Of a DNA stretch of 64,000 nucleotides, positions 1-12,016 are shown piece after piece. Origin of the DNA: Charina bottae (taxonomy: Eukaryota > Chordata > Lepidosauria > Squamata > Charinaidae). Every line of letters begins with the position of its first letter. The stretch's first letter is position 1. Made by a program: the position numbers and the translations under genes. The stretch is from assembly GCA_023362775.1 (NCBI GenBank), contig JALMGJ010000061.1:1064001-1128000 (forward strand). The letters run 5' to 3'. The notes under the pieces were generated by a model that worked only from the letters and a program-made list of their open reading frames with translations, was not told the DNA's origin and made no database searches.

Positions 1-869
1 AATCTGCATCCCCCCAACTGTTAATGTCCCCCCGAGACGCCTTGAAAAGCTGCACTGAGGAGGGCCTGGCCCAGGTCCCATAAACCTCATTTGCTTCAAG
101 AAAGGGTTTTTTTGCCCGAACTTAAAAACCACAAATGTGGTGGTGAAAAGGAGACAGACGAGAATGCCCTCTCTCTTGGCTCTGGGTGAAAGAGGCTGCA
201 GGGGAGGAGCGTGGCGAGGCTCCCATTAATTAACAAATTAGTTCATCAACTACCACACCCCTTATTTATCTGTGATGAAACAGTCCCATTAATTACAGCA
301 GAGTGCAAGGCATAATTTGTGGGTCCAATAGCACATTTAACTCTTAAATCACTTCTTTGAAACCTCTCTTCCACTTCCCCCAGAGCTAAACATTTAAAAT
401 AAATGGGATCTACCCAACTGGCGAAAATGAAGGTTTGAGCCTCCCGATCCCGTCAGTTTTTATTTTTCAAACAACGGTGAAATGATACCAGGCCAAACAT
501 CATTTTTCTTTTGTTGCCTACAAACCTGGCCTTGGAGACTGGCCTACAGAAATCACGAGGCGCCTTTTAGAAAAAGAGGAATGGGTGCAAGGTTCTGAGA
601 CAAACAGGTCTCTTTAGCTGGAGTAATGTTAAAGCCAGAGGGAAGCCAGCCAAGCTGGTAACCTGGTTAACCTGGTTCTCAGTGCCTGCATTTGCACAAC
701 CCAGTTTATCTGGTTAATAGGCCTGCACATTTGGGGGGGTGGTTCAATGCACTGGATGATAAGTGAACCCAACAGTCCAGGTCCGCCCCACCACTGAGCC
801 TCAAATAGTTAATGCTTGCCCAGCTTGTCCTGCAAACATGCTAAATCTTGCCTGACTTGGTTAAGCAAA
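1..869. other. Intergenic DNA, no gene seen
   Basis: No coding exon or RNA gene is recognisable. The only structure I see is an AT-rich stretch at about 221-300 with two copies of the same 12-mer carrying ATTAATTA (listed separately). Confidence 0.5.
221..295. promoter_or_regulatory. Candidate homeodomain-site cluster
   Basis: The 12-mer TCCCATTAATTA occurs at 221-232 and again at 284-295. Each copy holds overlapping ATTA cores, the kind of site bound by homeodomain dimers, and an AAATTAG lies between them (236-242). The surroundings look like unique sequence rather than a repeat. That this is an enhancer is inference only. Confidence 0.2.
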
Positions 870-935
870 TTTATTATTTATTTATTTATTATTTAAATTT
901 ATCCCCGCCCATCTCCCCGAATAGGGGACTCTCAA
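865..935 (-). mobile_element. Short LINE 3'-tail fragment (L2/CR1-like)
   Basis: Read on the - strand this is a GGGGA-GATGGGCGGGGATAAAT-type end followed by an ATAAATAA tail. The same end occurs at 5147, 16400, 32130 (minus) and 9931, 10073, 22096, 50096 (plus). It resembles the 3' terminus of squamate L2/CR1-like LINEs. Only about 70 bp is present. Confidence 0.5.
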
Positions 936-2265
936 ATTGCTGGGAAAGACAAGCTGCAAATGGCTCTGGGACCCATAATCCACCAGCAGGCTTTTTTTGG
1001 GGGGGGGGGGACTTGCCCTGGCTACTGCAGGGGTAAATGCTGGCCTCTGAGCAATTCCTAAGGATTGTTTTTCTAAAAGGAAAGGGACTCTCACATCATG
1101 GATTGATGTGGAGTTCTGTCTGGGCTTTTCAATTTAGCGCTATTGATTTATACGGTCTTTCCAATTACTGAATTCTCCACGGCGGCTGTTGGGGGAGTTG
1201 TGTACGTGACTCTGGTCTTTTATGGAGTCCCCCCGCCCTGTGCTTGAGGAAGGGGCTGGCTCCATGGAAGAGGGAGTCAACTTCATCTCCCCCACCCTTT
1301 TTCCCCCAGTTGCAGCTGGTGGGTTTAGGACAGGCTGAAAAGAGGCTCAACTGCCACATGCCATCTGGGCGGGGAAGAGGGATGGTGGGCCGAGATCTCC
1401 CATCACAGAGGCAGCCTTGCTGAGCTGGAATTTGCAGGTCAATCACCACGAGACTCCCATCTCTGAGCAGCAGAAGCAGGGAGGCCGGAAGAATATTTGA
1501 GCACGCCCCGCGAGACTTTCCCTGTTGGGCAATGGGCTGGGTCCTTCCAAGCTGTTCAGGCTGGAAGTTATTTCCAATCAGCTCCGGACTCTGGGCCAAC
1601 CACCAATCCTCTCGTTGGACGAGGTCCCCAACTTGCGTTCTGGCCTAAGTCAGCCTTCCTTTCATCTGACCCGACACACTGGGACAAAGAGAGGGCCTTC
1701 ACTCAGATTCGCACTAGTTTAATTCATAGATTTGCTGGCAGTCATTAAAGGTATTTGCTGAGGAAGCATCATCAACCTCCAGTGTATCTTGTGAGGGAAT
1801 GAGGCCCTTGGCTTTGCAGCCAAAGGGGGTGAAGAAATGGCGTGTAGCAAGTTTAGCTTTCCAAAGCATATGGGGTGCCCCAGAAGTGCCGGTGGCAAGT
1901 CTGGCATCGTTTGTTACACGAAGAATCCTTGGTTTTTCTGCACTCTTCAGAGCAGGTGTGAAGATGATTGCCCGGGCCACTCTGATGGCGAGGGATGGGA
2001 AAGGAGAGCAGTGTGCCAGCCCCTGCTGCCTCGGCACCCAGCGGCACCAGGAGCCCTCTGCCTGGCAGCACCAAAATCCAGGAGGAAGGCTTTAGGAGAG
2101 GGCCAGTGGTCGTCAGCCGATGGTGGCCATCTTTGGGTGCGCTTGGTTGCTGTTGAGGTTTTGCCTCTGGGCTTCCTGCAAACCGGAATGCTGGACACTC
2201 CGCGATGCTTCCATCCGGTCTGGCAGGTTCCTTTTCTGTCTGGAAAAGAGCTACTGTGTGTACAG
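936..2265. other. Intergenic DNA, no gene seen
   Basis: Short open frames on both strands have no recognisable domain or splice context. There is a G run near 1000-1012. Nothing else stands out. Confidence 0.5.
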
Positions 2266-2334
2266 CAGTGTTTCGCAATCTTGGCGACTTTAAGTTGTGT
2301 GGACTTCAACTCCCAGAATTCCCCAGCCAGCCGT
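2266..2334 (+). mobile_element. Half copy of palindromic hAT MITE
   Basis: Starts with CAGTGTTTCGCAATCTTGGC and runs through the CTTCAACTCCCAGAATTCC arm shared by the complete MITEs at 10694, 27505, 52783 and 59575. The mirrored second arm is missing, so only the left half survives. Confidence 0.6.
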
Positions 2335-5146
2335 GAGTTGAGGGAGCTGTGTCAGCTAAGTGCTGGCTGTGTCGCTTTCTGGATTCCAGGAGAGCTGCCT
2401 GTCGAAAGCCAAACCTTTGGGGGAACGACCTTGCGCCAGATCCGCCTTTCCACCCTCTTGTGAAATTTTTTTTGCAGAGTTGCGCATCTTTTGCTGAGGA
2501 TGGAAAACTGCTGCTGGCTTGAATAGAAACGACTGAAAGCGGGATGCTGGGAACTAGGGAAGGCGCAGGAGGGTCTGTGGGGTGGCAGGATGAGAATATT
2601 TAATACAATTAACGTTTAAGTTCTATTGTATAATTATATCCATGTTAACTCTGCAGGGGGATGCGGTGCTGCGATGTAGCAAATTTGTTAATTGGTGCTA
2701 CCTGCTATTCTTACATGCCTCCGACCAGGGAAGTGTTAGCTGGCCGTTGTTCCCTGCAGAGGAGAAAAGACCAAGTAGACTTTGGTGGCATTTACAAATA
2801 GGCAAACAGGAAGGTTTTCTCCAAGGGGAGCCGAAAAGCAGAGATTATGGCAGGCAGGGAGCCAGGAAGTGGAGCCAAAGGATAACACCCTATTTTCCGA
2901 CCACCAATAATTTGCTTCTCTGGATGTCAGGATTTGAACCAAGGATCTTAAGATTGTGTGTCTAGTGGCGGCAAATGCTGAGCCCTTGCAATGTCTCACC
3001 TGGACAGCCATGGGCCTCCTGGTCGATGCTCACTGCACTCCTTCCAGGTGGCAATGGTTCCTCTCACAGGATGCTGCCGGCCCTGCTTGCGTCTAGCCCA
3101 CGCAACGTGGCCTTACTAAGTTGTGACGGGAGCCTCAATCTTGCTTTTGGGCCCCTGCGACCCACCATGCGGTTGCTATCCTGATTCCCCCTGGCTACAG
3201 TCGGGGCCTGTCCTTGGGCAACCACGTGGCGCTAGGAGGGCTGGAGGAACCCAGGAGGAGCTGAGCCTGGCCACGTTGGAGCCGTGGTGATGTCTCCGAG
3301 ATGGGAGCAGAGGATCCAAAGGCAGGAACATGGAGACGGGGTTGCAGAAGAGCAATTTGAAATGGGCCAGGAGGTTTGGGGCAACGTCCCATCCCAAGGA
3401 GGACCTGCGTGACGAGCACTTTGAAGCTTCCAAGGAGGCTTCCCCAACTGGAACAGGCGGGGGGGGGGGGATCTTGGCAACGGCACTCCATCCCATCTGG
3501 AGGTCACCCAGTTTGGGGAAAGAGGCTTTGCGTTCTTCTGCAGCGGCCCTGCTAATCTCCTCTATATGGTGCTGAGGTTGGAATTGGGGCCGCCAAGGCA
3601 AACAGGGCTTGGAATCAGAACTCTGTGCTACGGAGGTCACCAAAAAAAGTTTTAAAGAGCAATATAGTTTCTAAGAAGGTTCACCGGTGCAGCTCTGCAT
3701 CGAGGGCCGCGGTACCGTGGTACCAGCTGTGCATGCCTTCCAGATGGGCCCTCGTCCCTGCTGCCTTCCATCTTATCCAGATGCCCCCCCACCCCACCCG
3801 TGCAGAAAAGGAGCCGGAGAGGCGACAAACTCACACAGCCTCTTCTCTCAAACCCTAATCCTCGGGAGCCAAGCCATCTTTTGCCAGCGGAGTGTAAATC
3901 CTCCTTAACCAACCTTGGAAAAGGGAAGGGAAGGGCCGGGAGAATCCTCTTCGATGCCTCAGCAAACTAGGTAATTTGATGTTTGGCTACTAGCAACTCT
4001 GTTGCAGCATTCATAATCTTTGGTGTAAAATTACGGCCTTTAAAAACTTCATTACGTCTTTATGTCACGGAGCATAAAGCAGAGGAAAACCTAATTAAAT
4101 TACCTAAAATGATTGCCTCTGCTTCTTGCCAGCGGAGATGGGAAAAACACAACAGGGAAATGGTTTGGTGCATGTTTTTTTCTTTTTCTTTTGGAGAATC
4201 TCTTGGGACTTGATTGTGTGAATGTGGAGCCCCGTAGATAGATATAAATATATTTTTAATTGCACAGGTTATGGGAATGCGGAATGATTTGGAAAGGAGC
4301 CGTGCCAGTCTCGGGCTTTGAAGGCAGAAGGCCCCAAAGTCAGATTAATGGGCCTCTCTGGTTACCCACACTGCAGTCTACCTGATCAGATGGGGGCTCA
4401 TTACCCCTTCTAACTCATGCCAGCTTTCCTGGGGTTTGGGCATCACCTCTTTCCTCTTTCTTATAACTGGAAAAACACTTGCTGGTTTGGATGACTTTCC
4501 TTTGGAAATTGATGGGAGAGATTTCTATTCCATGCCTTTGTCAGAATTGCCCTGGTAAAACATTTACAAAACAACAATATTATTTTACCTTTGAAAATGA
4601 ATAGTTTTTCTGAATTCTTTTAGATGAAAATTGCATTGCCAAACTGCGTTGCAAGGATAATTTTATTCTGATCTATGTGCATGTTCAGGTGGAGAATCAA
4701 ATCGGCTCATTTTGAAATCTTCAGAATCCAGCAAGATTTTTACAAAGTCCTAAACAGATTCCCTCCCTCCTTTTCACATTTGCCTTCAAAAGTCATTTAT
4801 CTCCCCGGCCACGAAGAGCCCTCCCACACCTTGCAAGTTGCCCTTTTGATTGCAAGTCTTAGAAGAAGGGGGGGCATTAATCGCAGGCACCCCCCTGGGC
4901 GAGGAAACCAGCCAATGTGACTTGACTTGACTTTGGTGAATTGCCTTTCCTTCCGTTGACTCCCGATGGGGAGTCGTAAATCACACCACTGAGTTTACAG
5001 AGACACTATATTCTGAGCTTATAGGCAGAAAAGGGGGGGGGAATCATTCGGAGCCCCCCCTAATCGTAGCTTGCCAGGGAGGTAAAATGAGCGAAGGGTC
5101 TTCACACCCTCTCCTGCTCTGCACTAACCTCCAACAGTCCAGTTGG
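2335..5146. other. Intergenic DNA, no gene seen
   Basis: No coding exon recognised. A degenerate tRNA-like box B lies on the - strand at 2930-2940. A poly-G run is at about 3461-3470. An AT-rich stretch at about 3975-4115 contains TAATTA-type motifs but nothing firm. Confidence 0.45.
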
Positions 5147-5208
5147 GTTTTATTTATTATTTAAATTTATATGACCGCCCAACTCCCCCAACGGGAGACT
5201 CTGGGCGG
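5147..5208 (-). mobile_element. Short LINE 3'-tail fragment (L2/CR1-like)
   Basis: On the - strand it reads CCGCCCAGAGTCTCCCGTTG, then a GGGGGAGTTGGGCGG hairpin-like end and an AAATAATAAATAAA tail. It is nearly identical to the copy at 16400-16487. Confidence 0.55.
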
Positions 5209-5375
5209 GATAAACTTCAGTTGCCTTAAACTGGGATTTGCTCCAGTTGCAAAGGACGACACCTCCACCTCCTGGCGCTGCTGCAGAGACGGGCAGGACG
5301 CCCAGGTGCCCCTTCTTCCCCACTCCGCCTTGGCCTTCCCCGGGGGCTCTGTTTTGGGAGGGGAACGCTCCAGGG

Positions 5376-5437
5376 CAGTGTTTCTCAACCTGAGCCACTT
5401 TAAGATGTCTGGACTTCAACTCCCAGAATTCCGAGCC
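5376..5437 (+). mobile_element. Half copy of palindromic hAT MITE
   Basis: CAGTGTTTCTCAACCTGAGC terminus followed by the TGGACTTCAACTCCCAGAAT arm. The mirrored arm is absent. It lies just before the Penelope-type palindrome. Confidence 0.6.
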
Positions 5438-5454
5438 TTGGAAATAAATACACC

Positions 5455-5582
5455 TACGGAGTCCTTGGTGCTCTCTGAGCTTGGCTGGCAGACGTTTCGT
5501 TGCCTGACTGAAGATGTTGCCTAGTCGGGCAACGAAACGTCTGCCAGCCAACCACCAAGCTCAGAGAGCACCAAGGACTCCA
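5455..5582 (+). mobile_element. Palindromic Penelope-like repeat fragment
   Basis: Two inverted arms of about 50 bp face each other: GGAGTCCTTGGTGCTCTCTG at 5456-5475 is mirrored by the sequence ending at 5580. The palindrome's centre lies inside a hammerhead-like motif (5505-5546, listed separately). Penelope-like retroelements are known to carry minimal hammerhead motifs in their flanking repeats and often occur as inverted copies. Assignment to that class rests on the motif and the inverted layout; no reverse transcriptase is present. Confidence 0.5.
5505..5546 (+). ncRNA. Minimal hammerhead-ribozyme-like motif
   Basis: CTGAAGA (5508-5514) matches the CUGANGA core strand. It is followed by a stem II of GTTGCC paired with GGCAAC (perfect 6 bp, 6-nt loop), then GAAA (5534-5537) and CGTC (5538-5541), which would give a one-base-pair stem III and a GUC cleavage site. 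The left side of stem I is degenerate here, so activity is doubtful. Minimal hammerheads of this form are described in Penelope-like elements and are thought to act as dimers. Confidence 0.45.
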
Positions 5583-6300
5583 CAGTTCAACCCTGAGCTA
5601 CGGAGCTTCTCTTCGATTGATAAATTCACCTGTTTGCACAAGTCCCCGAGGAGGATGCTGTGAAGAACTTCGGAGATGGAAAGAGAAAATTGGGGCACGC
5701 TCAGTGGGTGAACCCCCATTCCGACCAGAGTGAGCAAAATTCTAGCATTGGTTCTGGAATTCGAATCAGATGTCCTGTCTGTCAAGGCGCACCACCAAGC
5801 AGGTAAAGGGGGGAATGCGTGTCCCAGCACTATCCCAGACTCTCCCTGGCCTGAGGCAATCAACCATATAGGTTGTGGGCTGGTTGGGACTTCTGGGAAC
5901 TGTAGTCCTGAAACATTTGAGGACACCCCCCCCCCAGGCTCTGAAATATAAGTAGTATTTCGAGCGTCTCTTGGTTTGCATTGTAGGACAGAAGAGTGTC
6001 TGCGAACCACTTTGAAGGGATGAGATTTATGGTAATCAATTCCAGCAACCAAAAGATGGGACGATATATTTAAAATCTCTGAATATTTATGGGAAGCTGC
6101 TCAGTGTGTTTTCTCTTCCACACTTATCCTGACGCCCAAGGTGACAATGGCATTTGTTATTCACCATTCATCACGATCCCACAGAGTGCGCAGAGGGGGA
6201 AGGCCCGCCTGGGAATTTAGGTTAATTGATTACAGCATTCAGAAATGGGGATGTTTTAATTCGTTAGGAAGAAACTAGGACACCATTGTGCAAAAACAAT
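5583..6300. other. Intergenic DNA, possible hAT relic
   Basis: No gene seen. At about 5866-5932 the text GGGACTTCTGGGAACTGTAG resembles an old hAT-type arm but has no clear terminal repeats. Confidence 0.4.
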
Positions 6301-6329
6301 AGATGATGATGATGATGATGATGATAGAT

Positions 6330-6378
<49 letters not shown>

Positions 6379-6413
6379 GATAGATAGATAGATAGATAGA
6401 GAGATAGAGATAG

Positions 6414-6452
<39 letters not shown>

Positions 6453-6499
6453 GATAGAGATAGAGATAGAGATAGAGATAGAGATAGAGATAGAGATAG

Positions 6500-6541
<42 letters not shown>
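6301..6541. repeat. (GATA)n / (GATAGA)n microsatellite
   Basis: About 240 bp of ATAGATAG and AGAGATAG units preceded by seven or so GAT units. GATA arrays are abundant in reptile genomes (the Bkm type in snakes). The open frame across it on the - strand is only repeated Ile-Tyr-Leu-Ser. Confidence 0.95.
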
Positions 6542-6542
<1 letters not shown>

Positions 6543-9500
6543 GCCAAAGGTATGAATGTAAGTGACTCAGATCTGAGCTTTCAAAATGATCCCTGTACCC
6601 AGGAGGGCTAAGAGCTTATTCTCACCATCCAAGGAGCTTGTATGCTCAAGCCACCTCCCATTTTATTTCTAAAAATGTCTCTGGGGCTGACGAAGGTAGA
6701 AGCATTGTTGGAAATACAATCGAAGCTGGAGGCTTTGCTTTCAAGCACAGTGGCTTCCCATTTTATCCATTCTTAATCAACGTTCTCCTAGAATCTCAAG
6801 TCAGGTGGGGGGCCCGCTTCTGCAGGCCATTCCATCTTCCCTCTGCTCCCCGCCACCTCCGGCTGACCTGATCCAGTGCCAGGTAGGCAGCCGAGAAGTT
6901 GGTGCTTCCTGGAGATTGCTCTGCTTGAAGCCCTTCTCCAACACAGGTCACGTTTTGCTGGCTCCGGCATTTGTGGCCTACTGTATCCCCAAAGCCAGCC
7001 AGGTCTGCTGACTCAATAAACTGTGGTCTTGCATTAGAGATGGGCAAATACTTGATGGGCAGAAGGGGGGAGAACTGCTGAAGGCAGATCTCTCCCCCCC
7101 CCCCCTCTCTCTCTCCCATCCATCCAGGTAGGGGCTTCAGACATACAGGATGGGTTTTACAATCCAGTTTTTCGTGCAACTGCCTCTGCCTCTCAACTTG
7201 AGAAATGCAAGCTACGTGACTGTTATTTCAGTGGTTTCATCAAGCCTCGACTTGATTCCCAGCTTGTTTTGCTGGTTAGGCTTCTTTTTCTAGGTCAGCA
7301 GTTGCAAAAGTTCTTCTGTCTCCGTTCCCCGTCCCTCCTCACTTCCCCGCTTTGTGCAACCAGCAAAGCCCTTTTTCACTTCTGGCAGGCGGACTGTTTG
7401 TCTGCTAGGTTAGTTTCCTACCGGGAGAGCCAATTCTCATGGCATTTGCTTTTGCTTTTGGATCTGGAAGAGTCTCAGATGCCGCCTTGGCCCCAACATT
7501 CACCAGGAAGACAACATCGGTTAGGAATTTGCAAGAAGAACTCGGCTGAAGCAAAGAGGTCTGCATTCCTGCTCCGCCAGGGCCAGGTTTGGCCCTCTAG
7601 GAAGTGCCCCCAAAAGAGGGGGGTCAAGAGGTCTCCCGTGACCATGGGTGGCGACACACCCTTAAGGGGCTCATCCATGCAAGGTCCCTCCTCGGATACC
7701 GGGGTGTGGCAGAAGATCCAGCCCTGGTGGTACGGAGAACCTTCCAAGGCGAAGGAATATTTCCAGGCTTTGTCCCAGGAGGCTCCTGGATCTTCCTCCG
7801 GGTTTTAATAACAGGCTACAGAACCTGGGACCTTACTTTAGTAAGACTAAGGCTGTAAGAGGAGCAACAACAGGGAGCTGCAGCAAAATGCAAGGCTGAA
7901 TATTGGTGCAGCCAGCCAGTCAGCTCAACCCCTTTCTGGGAAAGGCCATTCCATCCCTCCTCCCCTCCTCCCAGTCATTCCATGTTCTGAGCGTTCTGGG
8001 TGCCCCCCACCCTATTTTGGAGCTCCCCTTTCCAGTGTCTGAGGAACATCAGACTCAGCTCTTCCACGACTGTGAACGAGCTGAGAAATCAGACTCCAAA
8101 TCTGGATCCAGGCACGGCTTCTTTTGGAGATGAGCTGGATGTGGTTGCCGCTACTAGTCCTTGGACCATGCATGGTCCTTCCGTGGGGCAGCTGCCGCCA
8201 CCGCTGCTCTAAAGACCCCATTCCACCTCCCGGGCTGCCTGGGACAACAGATCTGCCCCCTGCCAATCTAAGTGAGATAGAAATGGCAAATACAGATACA
8301 GGAGTAGTGCAATTTGGAAGCTGGAACATCTCGTTGATTCTTCTGAGGGTGAGATTAGAAAGCAGGTGGCCAGATCAGCTTGCTTTTTGGCTAAAAGGAA
8401 TGGGGTTGCGTCACCCGATTCTCCGCTCAGCCCACAGCTTTATTTTGCAACCGATCATTGAGGCGGTGATGAATGAGCAGCCTCGAACACTCTTTCATGT
8501 GGCCAGTTCAGAAATCTCTCCCTCCAAGGCAGGAAGGCCCTCGAGGTAACCTTTTTTCTGACTGTCTTCACTAGGCAGAGGATGCGGCTGAACTCAGGAA
8601 GAATTGCTTAATCAGGTGGACCTTCATGAGACCTTCAAGGGGCCAATTTGAGATTAGCACTGATTTCCCAGCAATTATAGTGGTGGGATTTTCACTGAGT
8701 TCTTAAAGTTAGCATTTGACTCATCCACTGGTGTTCCTAGACTGAAGGAAATGAAGATAACAGTAACCCACAGAGACTTCTTTAAAAGCCTGAGGTTGTG
8801 CCCGCTTTCCACAAGTTCCTCAAAATCCACGAAGTGGCCCTCTTCAGTCCAAACGCTGATGTTCTTCTGAAGAACCGTCACGGCCTTCTGATTATGGCCC
8901 CGAGAAAACTCTCCGATGCCGGCGTTTGTTTCAAAACCAGAGACAGGGGAAGACCATCTCGGGGCTGAAAGCTGCAGCTGAAGGTGGAGCACCTGCCAAA
9001 GGAGGCGGGACCAGATGGAAAAGTGGGCGGAGCCAGGATGAACATGGGACGGAGTTCCCTTTGATTGGCATTTGCATCCAATGAATGTTGAATGCAATCG
9101 ATTCAATACCGCAAATGCGATTGCTTCCTAAAGTAATGAATGATTCCTCCCCTTTAGTCGCATGGAAAAAATGGGAGCAACTCAGGGGAGACTGAGCTGG
9201 CCTATCATGGGATGTAAAATCCTCTTCCTGAATGACGATATGGAATTCCCTGTTGTACCTGCCAGGGGACATGCCTGTGTCTGGGGGTTTTGTTTCTTGC
9301 CCAAGTCCTTCCCTCCAATTTTTTCAGCCTTTTCCTAAGCTGAAAAGTGTCAAATGTTGTGATTTTTGCCCAGCGCTCAGCCACAGGGTTCCTTGACCCC
9401 TTCTCCACTCACTTTACAACACACTTTTTCAGGGGCCCAAACTGCACACAATGTTCCAACTGCCGTTTCCAATGCACCATGATAGAGACACTTTCCTTTT

Positions 9501-9654
9501 TGATCCTGATGTAACCCAAAGATTACATCCTGCTTTCCCCCCCAAGCTCGACATGGGGGGCAGTAACCTTTTCATGGTGCTGCCATCACAGATCCAAGAT
9601 CCTTTTCTGGCTGGTTCCCAAATGTTTGGATGCCAGGTTACCTGAGGGACCGAG
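6542..9654. other. Intergenic DNA, no gene seen
   Basis: Several open frames (for example 7269-7808, 179 codons) show no domain, no conserved motif and no supporting splice structure. A C/CT run is at about 7092-7120. Nothing else supported. Confidence 0.45.
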
Positions 9655-9990
9655 GCATGTTACGAACCCTGAATTCCGACTGGCGGGGTCCAGGAGGAGA
9701 CCCTTTTCTGCCGTTGCCCCCGCCCTGTGGAACATCTTGCCCCCGGAGGTGAGGTTGCCCCCCCTTGTCTAGCCTTCCGGAAGAGCGTTAGGACCTGGCT
9801 TTGCCACCTAGCATGGGGATCCGATGGCTGTATGCAGCCCTGGGGTGGCTGGCGGGTTGAGGATGCTCTCTCCATCTTTTTAAGTTTGTCTACTTTCGTA
9901 AGATTTTTTATTCTCTTTTTACTTGTAAGCCAGCTAGAGTCACTTATGCAGTGAGATGGGCGGCGTATAAAGTTAATAATTATATTAACT
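9655..9990 (+). mobile_element. 3' end of an L2/CR1-like LINE
   Basis: The stretch has the typical order of squamate L2/CR1-like 3' ends: GTGGAACATCTTGCCCCCGG, then AGCCTTCCGGAAGAGCGTTA, GACCTGGCTTTGCCACCTAG and a terminal AGATGGGCGGCGTATAAA. It is a 5'-truncated copy without a reverse transcriptase frame. Confidence 0.6.
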
Positions 9991-10072
9991 TTAGTTATTG
10001 TTTAATAACAATATAATATAATAATATATAATATAATAACAGTTATTAATAATTTAAGTTATTGTTGTAACC

Positions 10073-10154
10073 CGCCCAGAGTCCCTTGCAAGGGAGATGG
10101 GCGGGGAATAAATTGAAATAATAAAAAATAAATAAATAAATAAATAAATAAATG
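10073..10154 (+). mobile_element. LINE 3'-tail fragment with (AAAT)n tail
   Basis: CCCGCCCAGAGTCCCTTGCA then GATGGGCGGGGAATAAATTG and a run of AAATAAAT. It is the same terminus as the element just upstream, separated from it by an AT-rich ATAATA stretch. Confidence 0.6.
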
Positions 10155-10693
10155 TACCTGTAGCGTGATGTGGCATCTGCAGAAATTAGAAGAGGACAGA
10201 GGCCCAAACCAGGAGGCTTTGGAGAACTCAGTATTTGACCCTACAGACTAGTGCCTGGGGGTCAAGTGGAGGAGAAGAGAACACAATGACTCATGGGTTT
10301 TTGGCCAGCTGCGGATTGATGCTTCCCCTTTCTAGATGCCTTTGGAGAAAGGTGGATGCTCAGGGCCAGTGAAAATATCGTGCCCACGGGGGCTTTTTGC
10401 CCTAGATAAATTGGGCTGCTCCGATCCAGGGGCCATCCAGGGGCTGGGCCATCACCCAGCAGCGTCCCTCTCCTTCAGCCCGGGGAGAGAACCACAGCTG
10501 GAGGGCCACCTTGTTAAGTTCCAGAGCAAGCCGCAAAGGAGAACCTGATTACGAAATCATGGAGGGAAGGAGATGCGTCGGCCTTGAGGCGCGTGGGCGA
10601 GGACATTGTGCAAAAGCATTTTCTCGAGCCGGCCATGGGTGGAAATGTCAGCGATTTCTCAGCTGGGCATTTGCAAAGCCTGAGCATCTACAC
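10155..10693. other. Intergenic DNA, no gene seen
   Basis: Nothing recognised between the LINE tail and the hAT MITE. Confidence 0.45.
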
Positions 10694-10833
10694 CAGTGTT
10701 TCTCAACCTCAGCAACTTTAAGCTGTGTGGACTCCAACTCCCAGAATTCCCCAGCCAGCTAACCTAAGATGGCTGGGGAATTCTGGGAGTTGAAGTCCAC
10801 ACGTCTTAAAGTTGCTGAGGTTGAGAAACACTG
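10694..10833. mobile_element. Palindromic hAT MITE
   Basis: Starts CAGTGTTTCTCAACCTCAGC and ends with its mirror GAGGTTGAGAAACACTG. The arms TCCAACTCCCAGAATTCC and GGAATTCTGGGAGTTGAAGT fold back on each other around AGCTAACCTAAGATGGCT. The flanks ATCTACAC and GTGTATAA do not form a good 8-bp duplication, so they have decayed or rearranged. Confidence 0.75.
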
Positions 10834-11020
10834 GTGTATAAGAAGGAACATCAAAGGGGTGGTTGTAGCTATTGACCCTGTCCCTAAACCACAGCCTTGG
10901 CTATACCAGCTGGGGACGATGGGAGCCGAAGTTCAAACATCTGGAGGCCAAGTTTTTGTGGAAGGTTGCTTGAGCTATTGTTTTGAAGGATAAAACCTCT
11001 GTGTGAATGCATGTGATTGT

Positions 11021-11065
11021 GCGCGCACACACACACACACAAACACACACAAACACACACACACT
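11021..11065. repeat. (CA)n microsatellite
   Basis: GCGCGCACAC followed by CA units interrupted twice by AAA. Confidence 0.9.
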
Positions 11066-12014
11066 GTCACTTTGAGATTGGCTGTAAGGGCTGAGTTAGA
11101 AGCACTGCAATTATTTTTTAGACCCCTGAGATGCCTGGCTGCCTTGCTCTTCCAAAAGGGAAGGCGTTGAATCTCTGCTGGAAACCTTACTCTTGCATTC
11201 AAGTGTATCTGGCAGAGGTTTTGCTGCGGGAATAAAACCCAGGGAAGGTTTTCAAGGCCAGTCAGCACGTTTTAAGGGGAAACGGGGAAGGGCAATGGAG
11301 AAACCTGCTGGTGCACAGGAGGACCCAATGGGAATTTAGCAAGCACACGTCAACTTGCTGATCCTGCCGTTTGCTCCAGGCTTGGAGCAAAATCTTCTCT
11401 ATCTTGTTTGTATGCTCTTGGGGGCAGAGACTTTTGTATAAGGAAGGGGGGGATAAAACTGGTCAACGGGGTGTAGAATGCAGGAGCTGTAAAAGTGGGT
11501 TGGTTAGTGCTGAAAATGAAGTTTTGCTGCACGTTGGAATTGCTTATTTCTGAAGAGCCGTGTTTGAGAACCCCTGTTTCTTGTGGGTCGAACCTTCTAC
11601 CTTTACTGACTTTCTGACAGCGGAAATCCATGACTGAGGGTTTGTGTGGGTTTTGAGACATTGCAGTCCTACACACACCAGAACTTACTTCCAAGTAAAC
11701 GTGTGTGGGATTGTTCTTTAATCTCGCCATTGTATGTTCACTTAACTTTGAACTTTGGGGACCTCATAGATGCTTTTAATAATTGCCTTGGATCTCCGCC
11801 TAATGGCCCATGTTGTGAAAGAAATGGACGACAATGCATGGACTCTCCAGTGCCGATCCTTCTCTGCTCAAAAATCAACACACAAAAAAGCACAAATGGA
11901 AAGTGGAAGCAGGGGCATTGGGGGGCAGGGGTGATAAAAGAAGTCAAGATGGTGGCTGGGACTGTGCAGTCAAAGAGATGGGGCTTCTGGCTGGTTTGTG
12001 TGCTTGCTTCTGAG
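11066..12014. other. Intergenic DNA, no gene seen
   Basis: No exon recognised. At about 11936-11990 lies AGTCAAGATGGTGGCTG, a weak match to the MITE-like family seen better at 54798-54925. Confidence 0.4.
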
Positions 12015-12016
12015 TA

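Noticed and set aside
2925..2990. tRNA gene on the minus strand
   Set aside because: Box B GGTTCAAATCC is present at 2930-2940 but no box A or cloverleaf can be built; at most an old tRNA-derived SINE relic.
6275..6547. 90-codon frame of repeated Ile-Tyr-Leu-Ser
   Set aside because: Translation of the GATA microsatellite.
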